A DNA stretch of 35,469 nt from 2-02-FULL-38-15 sp964645555 (GCA_964645555.1 CAZYBP010000005.1:1-35469); one strand, 5' to 3'. Shown: positions 25,604-34,379, numbered from the stretch's first letter. Program-made: numbers and translations. Notes: generated by a model from the letters alone, not told the origin.

Positions 25604-25657
25604 CAGTCCCGATTTAATCGGGGTCAGGATTTTATCAATTCTAAATCAAGCAGATTA
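25604..25657 (+). repeat. 54-bp intergenic repeat, copy 2
   Basis: This copy shares cagYcccgatttaatcgggg then tcaggatttt and an AT-rich tail with the copy at 14503-14556. It lies between two divergent genes, 88 bases from the minus-strand start and 84 bases from the plus-strand start, so it is not a terminator of either. Confidence 0.8.
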
Positions 25658-25691
25658 TTTGCCATATGTATAAACTTTTAAACGTTAGAGC

Positions 25692-25733
25692 TTGACTGCA
25701 CTCTCAGTTAAGGTCTACAGTAAAAGAAAGGAG
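25692..25733 (+). promoter_or_regulatory. Promoter and SD of the 1440-residue protein
   Basis: TTGACT (25692-25697), an 18-base spacer and TACAGT (25716-25721) form a candidate promoter. A strong SD, AAAGGAG (25727-25733), lies 8 bases before the ATG at 25742. Strong SD sites are rare among the genes of this window. The predicted transcript start falls very near the SD, so the promoter call is less sure than the SD. Confidence 0.5.
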
Positions 25734-25741
25734 TAAATTTT

Positions 25742-28700
25742 ATGCCAGGATCCGAAGGTGAGGGGACACCATTGCCGGAATCTTCTCCTGAAGCAATCTT
25801 GCCAAGAGTTTTAAAAGCAGCCTCTCAGCTGAATCAAGCAGGTTTGTCTCCGGAGCAGCAAGCTCAAGCAGTAAATACTGTCTTAGGTGGAGTATTAGGG
25901 TTGCATATGCAAGGTGAACTTGTCAGGACTGCATCCTTGTGTCAGTTACTGCAAAATAAGGTTTTTAATGCTGATCCTGCACATCAAATCTTATCTGCTG
26001 CTTTAGTAGCCGGCATAGAAGATTTTAGCAATGCTAATAATGCTCAAGCAGTCCAATCTCTTCTTGAGCTATCAGTCCTTTTAGGTATTAATGATCCAGC
26101 TAAATTTCCTGATTTAGTGTCCAAACTAAAGGAAATAGAGGCAAGAAATGCTCAACCACAGCCAGCAGCAGGAGGAGCAGGAGGTGGGGGAGAAGGACCT
26201 CCGGAGACTCCTGAAGAGCCTGAAGATGAAGAAGATCCGGATGAGCCCCAGCCACCGGAGGGTTTTAGAAGGTTTAGACGGGAGGAGTTATGGAGTAAGG
26301 AATTTACAGCAAAGCGTTTAGAGGTAGCTAGAGAATTAGCAAGACTGGAGGGTAAGAAATATAAAGAACTATATCGCGATGCTGAAAATAGAAAATTATT
26401 AAAAGATTATTATCAGTATTGGAAATATTTAGAGGCACAAGATACTAAGAAATCACAGGATAGCAAGCGATTTAAACCTGCAGATTTAGAAGAAGCCACG
26501 ATTACAGCAGCAAGAGAGCAATATGAAGATCAGCAATTAGAAACAATACCAAAAATTGATAATCAAGACCCTACAGCAAAGTTATGGGCTGATCAATACA
26601 GAGAACGACAAAACGCCACTATTCCAAATGTGGACCAGATAGAAGAAGCCAGGAAATATTTATCAAGATATTTCAAGGAAGCTAAGACAATAGGAATCTT
26701 ACAGGCAGTAGATACTGAACTGGATTCAATAGTCAAAGAAGTGCAGCAAGGGCTTGATCAAAACTTGTCCTCTGGCGAGATCCTTAATGGTAAACAAGAA
26801 AGCTATGCTCGAAGCACTGAGGGCACAACTGGTGTAAATAAAAGAATTGAAGTAGCAAAGGAATTAGGAAAAAGAGCTTTTAACATGGCAAGAGCTTCAA
26901 ATCCTAAACTTGCTGCTTTGGAAGAAGTTTGGGAGGTTTATATTGATGTAGCTTTGGATAAAATACTTTCAATGATTCCAGGTTTTACAAGACCTGCGGA
27001 AATTGAAGGTGGATATAGGTTTGAAGCAGAACGGCATTCAGAATTTAGGAAACTTGAAGAAGCAGAGGGTGAGCTATATTGGCGTCCCACTTGGTCAAAT
27101 TACTTTACAGTTTATGCCAGAACTAGAGAGCAATTCGATAGGGTTAGAGAAACTTTTATTCCCTGGGTTAGGAGTTTGGGTAAATCTCCTGACGAGCTTT
27201 TTCCAAAAATACAAGGAATGAGAGACGCTTTGATTTCTGCCGGCCAAAGGGCAGGCCCAGAAATGCAGGCCTATTCAGTTGAGGTTAAATATGAGATAGA
27301 GGCCACCATAGGGTCGATCTTAGCTGATTTATTTTTTGAACTATATGATCCTCCCACTGGTCAAAAAGCCTGGGAAATTGTTACAGCAAAACCGGATGCT
27401 GTCAGCAGGATGCTTCAGCTGATCAGGTCATCACGAGGCAGAGTAGCACCTTTAGTATTTAGACTATCAAGGGATCCCCGATTGGAACTACTGCATAATC
27501 CTAACGGTTCCAGGGGACAGCTAGATGGTGCTGAGGCAGATCGTAATGCAATAGAGATGAGAAGTTTGCAAGAACACATAATATCAAATCTGGTTATAGA
27601 GGCTTTGGGTATTTCCCTAAAAGAGTATCATCCTGATGATCCTGAAAAAAGATTCAGTAGAAAGATGTATCAAAGGAATTTGGATGAGATAGTTAAGTTT
27701 AGATCAGATGAGTATTTTAGAAATTTGTATGAAGGTTTTGATAGGAAAGCTCAAGACGAACTCTATCAAGAGTTGAGTGTAGAGGAACCGAATGAACTTA
27801 AGCCTGTTGAATTAGCAACTCTGGCAAGATTAACTATGGTGAGAAAAATGCAAAAATATCTCGAAGAGGGGGGAGATCCGACAGAATTTAAAGGGGCAGA
27901 GAGGGCCCTATATACAGAAACCAGCAATGCTGTCCATACAGCCTGGGAGCTCTTTGGTGCAATGGGTGAGAAAGCTCAAAGGGGAGGAACAGTTTATCTG
28001 GTTGACAGAGATGAAGAAGGTAGACCTTTTAGGGATTTCATCTCAGATTATTGGGCTAGAAGGGCATGCCATTTTGCAGAAAACTGGGCCAAAGCTACTT
28101 ATGGGGGTAAATTAGATCAGGAAATGCAAAATAAGTTAAGAGCAGATGGATGGATTCACCCAAATCCAACGGGTTTGTTTGCGAGTGAGTTGTTTTATAA
28201 GGTAGGTCAGATGAGAAGGTTTGCTATCTGGCAAATGAAAGCTGACGGGCGTGAAGCCAAGCTGTGGGATTTTACTTTACTGCGTAATGGCAAACCAGTA
28301 GATATAAATAGTTTAGGTTACACTATCTATGGTGAAAATCGAGATACAGAGGATCCAATTGACAGATATCGCTACGCAGTTCCGGTCAACGAAAGAATCA
28401 TAGGTTATAACTTCAGAGGTGATCCTGTCGTTTTAGTCTTTGATGATAATGGCAAGCCTAAGACTTTACAGTATGCTTCGGAAGGTCAAGTGCAAGCTTT
28501 TGTATTTGATAATAAAGGCAGACCTACTAACAGATCTATATCTGTAGATCATACGACTGCTAATTTAACTACTGGTTTAAAGGTTGATTTTGAATATGAC
28601 GATCAAGGTAATGCTGTTATTTTTAACAGCCCAGCTATAGTTCAAGAATGGTCGGAAGAACAAGAGAAATTGATATGGAAAATAGTACCCCCACAAGACA

Positions 28701-30064
28701 GGAAGCGGATTATTTTTGATAATCTTAATAGAAACTCTAAAGCAGAGCAAATCTTACTCAATACACCTGCGGGGACTATAGATCCTAGCAGCGGGAAATT
28801 GTTTTTTGATCATGTTGAGAAAAAGCCAATTGATTTTGATGCCATTATGTTTGATGAGGATGTTTCTGTCCATCCCTATTGTGGCGCCGAACTTAGCCCA
28901 TATCCTGGATACCAAGAAGAGTGGACAGGATTAATGTTACGCAAACCAACGTTTGCGGCTGCTGAGGCAGTTAAAGCAGGCAAGCTGCGTCCTGAAGATG
29001 CTCCGCCTCATGCGCTTCATCTATTGATGGTAGATCCTACTTTACAACGAGTTGGACGTTTTGATGTAGTTAGTTTAGAGCCTGTAGTAGTACTGGCTGC
29101 ACAAGAAGAATCTTATCAATCAGAATGGTTAATTGGTGATGAACTTTTTCTCAACTTTTATCCTGCAGATGCTTCTCGGCCAAAAAACCGTACTGAGTAT
29201 GTGTTACAAGATCATGGAGGATCTATGAAAGAATGGTTCCATTCAAGAGCGTTAGCAGCTCTATGGCCTGATTACCGCGCAAGAAGATTAAGGACCTTTC
29301 TGCCTTTTATATCAGTAGATTTTGGTTCTTGGGCAAAGATGTATAGCGCACTAGGAGGCCCCTTTGATGTTTTCAGAATGATGGCTTATTCCAAATATAA
29401 ACTGATTGGACAATTTGCTTCAGATAAATGGGTGGTTCAACTGCATGCAGCTCAAAAAGTTTTGGAGGCTGCTATTGCGGATTGGTATAATCCTCAGGAG
29501 GAAAAATTGGAGGAATCTCTGGGTAGAAAGCTTAATAATGAGGCCGATACCAACCTTAAGCAGCACTATGATTTAATAAGAAATAAACAGGTTTTGGGAC
29601 ACCAAGTTACTGAAGATGACTGGCAAAAACTTCTGGTTAGCGCTCGAGCAGCATTAGGCAGGCTAGAAAGATTAGTACACAGAAATACAGTTTTGCAATC
29701 TTTATTTAGGGGTGATCGTGCCCCACTTAATCTAGCAGGGAAAGAAGTCTACAAAAGGAATAAAGAAAATGGCGAATATGAGTTAGATCCAAAAACAAAT
29801 CGGATGGTTCTGGATGATGATGTTGATAAAAACCGTGACTCAGGTGCATCGAGACATAGAAATAATTTACTTATTTATAGATATGCAAAGTTTGCTAGAT
29901 CTCGAGAGTACAGTTTACTATATCCTGATACAGCCATGTATTTTGCAGCGCTAGACGAGGACTTAGCTGATTTTCCAAGATTGGCTAAAGAGGCAGGCAT
30001 TTTTGGTAAATTGCCAAAGCATACAAATGGGTGGGACTGGATTAATGGTAAAGCAAATAACTAA
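25742..30064 (+). CDS. Giant cytoplasmic protein of unknown function sharing the N-terminal module
   Basis: I do not recognise this 1440-residue protein. Residues about 10-140 are homologous to the N-terminus of the 302-residue protein at 14693 (shared ILxRVxxAASxLNQAG, VNTVLxGV, LGINDxxKxPDL). A Gly then Pro/Glu/Asp-rich linker (about 141-178) leads to a long charged helical region. Later there is a beta-rich part with short repeated strands (YNFRGDPVVLVFDDNGKPK and AFVFDNKGRPTNRSIS, about 895-935) and a helical C-terminus. No signal peptide or membrane helix is seen. It has a strong SD. The stop codon abuts the stop of the convergent VirB6-like gene with no base between. Size and neighbourhood suggest a structural or effector part of the MoxR/VWA locus (inference). 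Confidence 0.8.
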   Translation: MPGSEGEGTPLPESSPEAILPRVLKAASQLNQAGLSPEQQAQAVNTVLGGVLGLHMQGELVRTASLCQLLQNKVFNADPAHQILSAALVAGIEDFSNANNAQAVQSLLELSVLLGINDPAKFPDLVSKLKEIEARNAQPQPAAGGAGGGGEGPPETPEEPEDEEDPDEPQPPEGFRRFRREELWSKEFTAKRLEVARELARLEGKKYKELYRDAENRKLLKDYYQYWKYLEAQDTKKSQDSKRFKPADLEEATITAAREQYEDQQLETIPKIDNQDPTAKLWADQYRERQNATIPNVDQIEEARKYLSRYFKEAKTIGILQAVDTELDSIVKEVQQGLDQNLSSGEILNGKQESYARSTEGTTGVNKRIEVAKELGKRAFNMARASNPKLAALEEVWEVYIDVALDKILSMIPGFTRPAEIEGGYRFEAERHSEFRKLEEAEGELYWRPTWSNYFTVYARTREQFDRVRETFIPWVRSLGKSPDELFPKIQGMRDALISAGQRAGPEMQAYSVEVKYEIEATIGSILADLFFELYDPPTGQKAWEIVTAKPDAVSRMLQLIRSSRGRVAPLVFRLSRDPRLELLHNPNGSRGQLDGAEADRNAIEMRSLQEHIISNLVIEALGISLKEYHPDDPEKRFSRKMYQRNLDEIVKFRSDEYFRNLYEGFDRKAQDELYQELSVEEPNELKPVELATLARLTMVRKMQKYLEEGGDPTEFKGAERALYTETSNAVHTAWELFGAMGEKAQRGGTVYLVDRDEEGRPFRDFISDYWARRACHFAENWAKATYGGKLDQEMQNKLRADGWIHPNPTGLFASELFYKVGQMRRFAIWQMKADGREAKLWDFTLLRNGKPVDINSLGYTIYGENRDTEDPIDRYRYAVPVNERIIGYNFRGDPVVLVFDDNGKPKTLQYASEGQVQAFVFDNKGRPTNRSISVDHTTANLTTGLKVDFEYDDQGNAVIFNSPAIVQEWSEEQEKLIWKIVPPQDRKRIIFDNLNRNSKAEQILLNTPAGTIDPSSGKLFFDHVEKKPIDFDAIMFDEDVSVHPYCGAELSPYPGYQEEWTGLMLRKPTFAAAEAVKAGKLRPEDAPPHALHLLMVDPTLQRVGRFDVVSLEPVVVLAAQEESYQSEWLIGDELFLNFYPADASRPKNRTEYVLQDHGGSMKEWFHSRALAALWPDYRARRLRTFLPFISVDFGSWAKMYSALGGPFDVFRMMAYSKYKLIGQFASDKWVVQLHAAQKVLEAAIADWYNPQEEKLEESLGRKLNNEADTNLKQHYDLIRNKQVLGHQVTEDDWQKLLVSARAALGRLERLVHRNTVLQSLFRGDRAPLNLAGKEVYKRNKENGEYELDPKTNRMVLDDDVDKNRDSGASRHRNNLLIYRYAKFARSREYSLLYPDTAMYFAALDEDLADFPRLAKEAGIFGKLPKHTNGWDWINGKANN

Positions 30065-31903
30065 TTAAGATTTCTGCAATCCATATACCTTCCTTGACCC
30101 ACCTATAACTTGTTGTCGTGCTTGCACCTTTTGGATTATATTAGCCCGAGATGACAAGGGATTTAGCCCGTATACGGGTCTACCAGCTGTATCATAATCA
30201 ATCACGGTATATGCTGACTCACCCATCATTCCCCCAACTTGAGCGCCTACCCCAGAAGCAGCGCCTTGAAATTGGCCAGCATATTGCCGTCCTTGTCCGA
30301 TCCCGCCACCAATCTCCTGGCCAATTAATTGCCCTGCTTGACCCATTCTGCCAACACTTTTGACCACTAAGTCTGGGATAGCAGGCAGCGCCATTAAAGC
30401 CCCGAACGATAAGAGAATTTCGATGACGCTCAAATCCAGACCACCAAACAAAGGAAAAGTATCTCTGCCTACTACTTTGATTTGATCTTCAGCATAAGCA
30501 GCAGGAATCAAAGAACTTGGCTGAGTTTGTTGTGAAGAAACAATAAATGGCGCATATTTATCTCTTGGGGTTGGTGCTAATAGAAAAGCTACAAAATAAA
30601 GTATTGCCAAAACAGCTGGGAATACCAAAATATTAGCTAGCATATTTAGAATCCAGCCTGTTGCAATCCCTTGTCTGCCAGGCAAGGAAGCAAATAAAAA
30701 TTGAAACGGCGCGCTAATAGTCAAAAAAATAATTGTTAAATAGCTATTTATCAGTCTTAACAGTAATTTAATCATTTGGTATATTAAAGCTAGTGTAGCA
30801 ATAAAAAATAACATAAAGCTTAACATGAGTGCTGGAGCAAGTGCCCCACCTATCCCACTAAGCGCGGTAGTTGCTGGACCAAGTATTACTCCGACCCATT
30901 GAGCAGGTGCCAGTGGTGGTATATAGGTGCCGACTGCAGTAGTTATATTACCTAAACCGTTAGCTATAGGAGCAAAAAATTGCATGGTTAAAAAGCTTAC
31001 CAATAATCTAATGTTGGTTTGAGCATCAGGACCAACATTATCAAAAATAATCTGGCCTACTTGATTTGCTTTAGACTGGTCTATGATGGAGACAAATTTA
31101 CCAAATGTAGTTAATATATTTTGAGTTGAGATATCGTTAACTAAATCTTGAGGTGGATTAGTCTGGCCTCTGACTGCCGAGAAATAATAACCTACAATAT
31201 TTGTCCCTACAAAGGCCATATCAGATATAAGTCCTGCAAAAAAGTAGCTGAAGGTAATCATAATTAGGCCTAATACCAATCCTGGCAAGGCTGCCTGGGC
31301 TGTTATAACTGTTTGGGGGTTGATTTTGGTCCTAAACATCACCATAAGTCCTATGATGACAAAGATAATAATCATAATAATATAAGAAATATTTCTGGAT
31401 ACTGTCCAAAGCCCTAATATGGGGTTTAATACTGCCTGTCCTGAACCTACAACCTGGGCTTGAGCTTCCTTAACTATCCCTAAATCCTTTCCTACTGAGG
31501 CTAAATAATCAGCACTTCTCACAGGTGGATTAGTAAAAAGCATACCTATTAAAGATGTGGTTGTACCTAAAACTCCACCTGAAGTATCAACTTGGGACAA
31601 AACAGGCACTCCCTGTATCATGCCTTGGGCATTTTTCGTTAATTGGTAAGTCAAACAAGGTTGGCCAATTACAGATTGTCCGATACTTAAACAGGAAAAA
31701 CTATGGAATAAATTGTGTATTAATAGATCTGTATACAAAGGAGACGTGGGAGAGACAGAAGTGGGTAGGTTGTAGGTTGTAGTTGAAGGTAGCGGGTTTT
31801 GGGCAAAAGCGGTAGGCGTCCAAGTAATAAGTATAGTTAGAAATATACCTAAAAAACCCAAGTATCTTAAGCAACTTAGTTTGGAAGATTTGAGTTTTAA
31901 CAT
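30065..31903 (-). CDS. VirB6/TrbL-like polytopic membrane protein
   Basis: VirB6-like proteins form the inner-membrane channel of type IV secretion. From the ATG at 31903 the product has 612 residues. A signal sequence ends in TWTPTAFAQNP, followed by an extracytoplasmic region of about 130 residues. Hydrophobic segments follow, including SYIIMIIIFVIIGLMVMF, LPGLVLGLIMITFSYFFAG, a long central cluster ending in SYLTIIFLTISAPFQFLFA, and ILNMLANILVFPAVLAILYF. The C-terminal tail is Gly/Gln-rich. A GTG at 31927 in the same frame would add eight residues. No SD is seen for either. It lies 50 bases downstream of the PIN toxin gene and is separated by 18 kb from the VirB4 operon. The call rests on topology and context. 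Confidence 0.75.
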   Translation of the reverse strand: MLKLKSSKLSCLRYLGFLGIFLTILITWTPTAFAQNPLPSTTTYNLPTSVSPTSPLYTDLLIHNLFHSFSCLSIGQSVIGQPCLTYQLTKNAQGMIQGVPVLSQVDTSGGVLGTTTSLIGMLFTNPPVRSADYLASVGKDLGIVKEAQAQVVGSGQAVLNPILGLWTVSRNISYIIMIIIFVIIGLMVMFRTKINPQTVITAQAALPGLVLGLIMITFSYFFAGLISDMAFVGTNIVGYYFSAVRGQTNPPQDLVNDISTQNILTTFGKFVSIIDQSKANQVGQIIFDNVGPDAQTNIRLLVSFLTMQFFAPIANGLGNITTAVGTYIPPLAPAQWVGVILGPATTALSGIGGALAPALMLSFMLFFIATLALIYQMIKLLLRLINSYLTIIFLTISAPFQFLFASLPGRQGIATGWILNMLANILVFPAVLAILYFVAFLLAPTPRDKYAPFIVSSQQTQPSSLIPAAYAEDQIKVVGRDTFPLFGGLDLSVIEILLSFGALMALPAIPDLVVKSVGRMGQAGQLIGQEIGGGIGQGRQYAGQFQGAASGVGAQVGGMMGESAYTVIDYDTAGRPVYGLNPLSSRANIIQKVQARQQVIGGSRKVYGLQKS

Positions 31904-31953
31904 TTGAGTTTTGACTAAATATAACACTACCCCAAACTATCACCACTTTGCAA

Positions 31954-32403
31954 CTACAACTGCTCAAGTAAGACAACTTTCAGTTCCTTAAATTTTTTCA
32001 AATCAGCATCATTGGTAATAAAGGCCTTAGCCTTTTCAGACACTGCTGTAGCCAGTTGGATAGAATCAGCCAGGCGGAACCCGTACTCCCTTCTAATTCT
32101 AGCTGCTTCCAAAGCTAAGATATGACCAATTCCTAATACTTTAAGATTAGGGATTTCTGAAAATTGCATCTCCATTTCTTTGACATCTTGTTTAGATAAA
32201 ATAGGATGAGAAAGGAGTTCTATGACAGATATCTCATTTGTTACTGCTTGTATCTGGTCTGCTGCCAAGTTATCAATTATATTTTTTGCTGCTTTGCCAA
32301 ATTCCGGATGCTGATTGAAGTAATAAACAAAGATATTGGTATCAAGGCCAATAAATTTGTATTTATTGCGAAGCAACAAACTTGCTTTATTTACTTTTGC
32401 CAT
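31954..32403 (-). CDS. PIN-domain ribonuclease toxin (VapC-like)
   Basis: PIN toxins cleave RNA with a metal-binding acidic site and are held by a cognate antitoxin. The 149-residue product has Asp21 (IGLDTNIFVYYF), Glu62 (SVIELLSHP), Asp113 (RLADSIQLATA) and Asp132/Asp134 (ITNDADLKKF), the complete PIN set. It overlaps the upstream AbrB-type antitoxin gene by 17 bases, a normal toxin-antitoxin layout. It lies between pilin genes and the VirB6-like gene of the secretion set. All active-site residues are present, so it is probably functional. Confidence 0.93.
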   Translation of the reverse strand: MAKVNKASLLLRNKYKFIGLDTNIFVYYFNQHPEFGKAAKNIIDNLAADQIQAVTNEISVIELLSHPILSKQDVKEMEMQFSEIPNLKVLGIGHILALEAARIRREYGFRLADSIQLATAVSEKAKAFITNDADLKKFKELKVVLLEQL

Positions 32404-32686
32404 AGGGATTTTTACCCTGCCTGATTTGATCCAGTTCTTTAAGTCTCTCTTCCCATTCAGTTCGGCCTTTTTCTATATGTGCAATCATATCTATACCCTT
32501 CCAGTATTTTTTAAAGGCACCGAAATGAGCATCAGACCAATTCTTTGGTACAGTTTTAATTTTGACTTCATTTTCACTTATAGCATCCACACCAAGTTTA
32601 TCTCCTGGCTTTATGTCTTTTAATATCCTCCTTACCTTTTTAGGGATAACTATTTGATATTTTGGCCCGACTGTTACCAATTCCAT
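32387..32686 (-). CDS. AbrB/MazE-type antitoxin
   Basis: The 99-residue product starts with a SpoVT-AbrB swapped-hairpin DNA-binding domain (VTVGPKYQIVIPKKVRRIL... PGDKLGVDAISENEVKIKTV). The C-terminal segment of about 50 residues (rich in W, K and E) probably wraps the PIN toxin encoded next. The pair is antitoxin first, toxin second, overlapping by 17 bases. A good promoter with paired GTTATAC direct repeats lies just upstream and could be the autoregulatory operator. Confidence 0.9.
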   Translation of the reverse strand: MELVTVGPKYQIVIPKKVRRILKDIKPGDKLGVDAISENEVKIKTVPKNWSDAHFGAFKKYWKGIDMIAHIEKGRTEWEERLKELDQIRQGKNPYGKSK

Positions 32687-32687
32687 A

Positions 32688-32725
32688 GTTATACAATTTT
32701 AACAAAAATCGTTATACGTTGTCAA
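32688..32725 (-). promoter_or_regulatory. Promoter/operator of the AbrB-PIN pair
   Basis: On the minus strand TTGACA (32725-32720), an 18-base spacer and TAAAAT (32701-32696, 5 of 6) form a strong promoter, with the start predicted about 3 bases before the ATG at 32686. Direct repeats of GTTATAC (plus strand) at 32688-32694 and 32711-32717, 23 bases apart, flank the -10 and are candidate antitoxin-binding sites. Confidence 0.6.
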
Positions 32726-32755
32726 TCCCGATTAAATTGGCGTCAAGGTTATTTT
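32721..32755 (+). repeat. Degenerate third copy of the intergenic repeat
   Basis: tcccgattaaattggcgtc then aaggttattttgta matches the 54-bp repeat (tcccgatttaatcggggtc, aggattttgta) with several substitutions that spoil the hairpin. It overlaps the TA promoter and the 3' end of the next pilin gene, so the match may in part be coincidence. Confidence 0.4.
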
Positions 32756-33066
32756 GTACAAAATTCTAACGCAGAAGTTGGGCCAACACATAAAGTTTTT
32801 ATATCAAAAACTGTCACCGGTATTCCGGTAAAGCCTTGGATTAACTGTAATAAAAGCCAGGCAATGGCAAAAAAGAGAATTCCCAAAAGGGCCCAGGTGG
32901 CTGTCTGGTGGGCTGCCTGGACTGCCTTTGGTTCCCCTCCGCTCGTTAAGTATTTTATGCCGGTAATAATTAACATAACTAAGGAGGCTACAAAGGCTAA
33001 AAATACTACTGCAGAAATAAATCCGGTAAATACCTGTTCAATCTGGTCCAGTCCTGCAGGGGGCAT
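32749..33066 (-). CDS. VirB2/TrbC-like pilin protein
   Basis: The 105-residue product has two hydrophobic helices (about 14-36 and 58-80) joined by a short basic/polar loop. The loop reads IKYLTSGGEPKAVQAAHQTA, followed by TWALLGILFFAIAWLL. This two-helix layout and the xYLTSGG(x)K loop match the other VirB2-like genes at 33180, 33610 and 35187. It lacks a clear cleavable signal peptide. VirB2-type subunits build the conjugative pilus or a short surface channel. It is downstream of the 33180 gene on the same strand. Confidence 0.78.
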   Translation of the reverse strand: MPPAGLDQIEQVFTGFISAVVFLAFVASLVMLIITGIKYLTSGGEPKAVQAAHQTATWALLGILFFAIAWLLLQLIQGFTGIPVTVFDIKTLCVGPTSALEFCTK

Positions 33067-33153
33067 AATATCAGCTTATCATCAAAAAGGAATAAAGATC
33101 AAGAACAATAAACAAGTTTGCTGCTGTTGTAATAAACTTGTCGCTTTAGGATA

Positions 33154-33173
33154 CCCCGAGACTTACAGCGGGG
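33154..33173. repeat. Small GC-rich hairpin between pilin genes
   Basis: CCCCG (33154-33158) and CGGGG (33169-33173) can pair around a 10-base loop just after the stop of the 33180 gene. There is no T-run on either side, so a classical terminator is not supported. It may moderate expression of the next pilin gene or protect the mRNA end. Confidence 0.4.
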
Positions 33174-33179
33174 AGGGAT

Positions 33180-33575
33180 TTATTGTTGTCCTGCAGGAAC
33201 GCTTGGTGCTGGACTGGGTATAGCAATATTTCCAACATCAAATCCCAAGAAGGTACCCGCCAATTTTGTTAATGCAAAGGCAATTGCCAAAACAGCCAAG
33301 CCAATCAAAGCGTTAATAATTCTATTTCTAGCTTTTCCTACAGCGTCTTTATCTCCGCCTGAGGTAATCCACTCAAATGCTCCCCAAATAAGCATGGCTA
33401 ATACCACCAAAATAGCCACTGCAAAACTAATTGTCAGTACATTAGTAATAAAATTTGATATTGATTTGAATCCTTGGCTAGGTGCAGTTACACTAATGGC
33501 AGGAGTTTGAGCAAATACTCTGGAAGCTGTCAATAAAGATAACGCTGTAGAACTAATAAAAGCTATTTTTTTCAT
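33180..33575 (-). CDS. VirB2/TrbC-like pilin with signal peptide
   Basis: The 131-residue product starts with a signal peptide (MKKIAFISSTALSLLTASRVFAQ, likely cleavage after AFA/VFA). Two hydrophobic helices (about 45-68 and 85-108) follow, joined by FEWITSGGDKDAVGKARNRI, the cytoplasmic loop typical of the family. The short tail is Pro-rich. Length and topology fit TrbC/VirB2 pilins. It is one of four related genes in the last 3 kb. Confidence 0.85.
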   Translation of the reverse strand: MKKIAFISSTALSLLTASRVFAQTPAISVTAPSQGFKSISNFITNVLTISFAVAILVVLAMLIWGAFEWITSGGDKDAVGKARNRIINALIGLAVLAIAFALTKLAGTFLGFDVGNIAIPSPAPSVPAGQQ

Positions 33576-33609
33576 CCTAGCTAATCTTAGCCATAATCAT
33601 ATCTGCTTG

Positions 33610-34272
33610 TCAAGTGCCATGCCCACGGCATGCTATATCAGGATCATCTGACCCGCCCCCAACCCTAGTTCCATCAGGACAAATGAATTTAACTCCCTGC
33701 TCGTTAACTCTCGTAACACCCTGTCCTTTGAAGAACCTAAAGCCTGTAAACACCCCAAGAATTTGTATGACGGCAAAAGTTATGGCAAACAGAACAATGC
33801 CAATAATGGCACTGATAATTTTTCTTTGAGCAGCTCCTAGTTTTTCCTTATCTCCCTCAGAAGTCATCCAGTCAAATGCTCCCCATAGCAGCATAAAAAT
33901 CAGCACAACTGCTGCTAATGAGAAAAACAAGGCTACCAGATTACTTAAAAATTTACTGATGCCCCCTGCTCCGGTTTGATCATTTTTTAAAAGTCCTGCC
34001 AAAGGAGCAGGTGGTTGAATTTGACCAAAAACTTTTTCTACAGCTGATACTTGTTGGCATTCATGTACTTGAGTATTAAGATCTTTGTCAATTACGGGTT
34101 TGCCATTGTTAAACATCGGTTTGCACGAAGTAGGATTGCCATCGGCATTATTTTTGCAACTGTCCCCTGGGTTGCAGCGCGCACCTGCATCTCTTTCTGT
34201 AGCAAACACCGTAGTACTGACTGATAGGGAAATAATAGCAAGAATCAATAGACTGAGAATTTTTTTAACCAT
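33610..34272 (-). CDS. VirB2-like protein with extended Cys-containing ectodomain
   Basis: From the ATG at 34272 the product has 220 residues. A signal peptide (MVKKILSLLILAIISLSVSTTVFA) leads to an ectodomain of about 75 residues with several Cys (ARCNPGDSCKNN, TSCKPMF, HECQQV). Then comes the two-helix VirB2-like core with loop FDWMTSEGDKEKLGAAQRKI, and a tail with two more Cys (FICPDGTR, IACRGHGT). An upstream TTG at 34305 in the same frame is a less likely start. The Cys-rich additions suggest disulfides outside the membrane. It may be a minor or tip pilin (inference). Confidence 0.8.
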   Translation of the reverse strand: MVKKILSLLILAIISLSVSTTVFATERDAGARCNPGDSCKNNADGNPTSCKPMFNNGKPVIDKDLNTQVHECQQVSAVEKVFGQIQPPAPLAGLLKNDQTGAGGISKFLSNLVALFFSLAAVVLIFMLLWGAFDWMTSEGDKEKLGAAQRKIISAIIGIVLFAITFAVIQILGVFTGFRFFKGQGVTRVNEQGVKFICPDGTRVGGGSDDPDIACRGHGT

Positions 34273-34379
34273 AGGAGCGTTGTAAAAATATATTACCACA
34301 AACAAGATTCTCTTTTATATTTCTTACTTTTTTAATACTGTCCCCAGTTGTTTGGACACTAAAATAAAGCCTATATATT

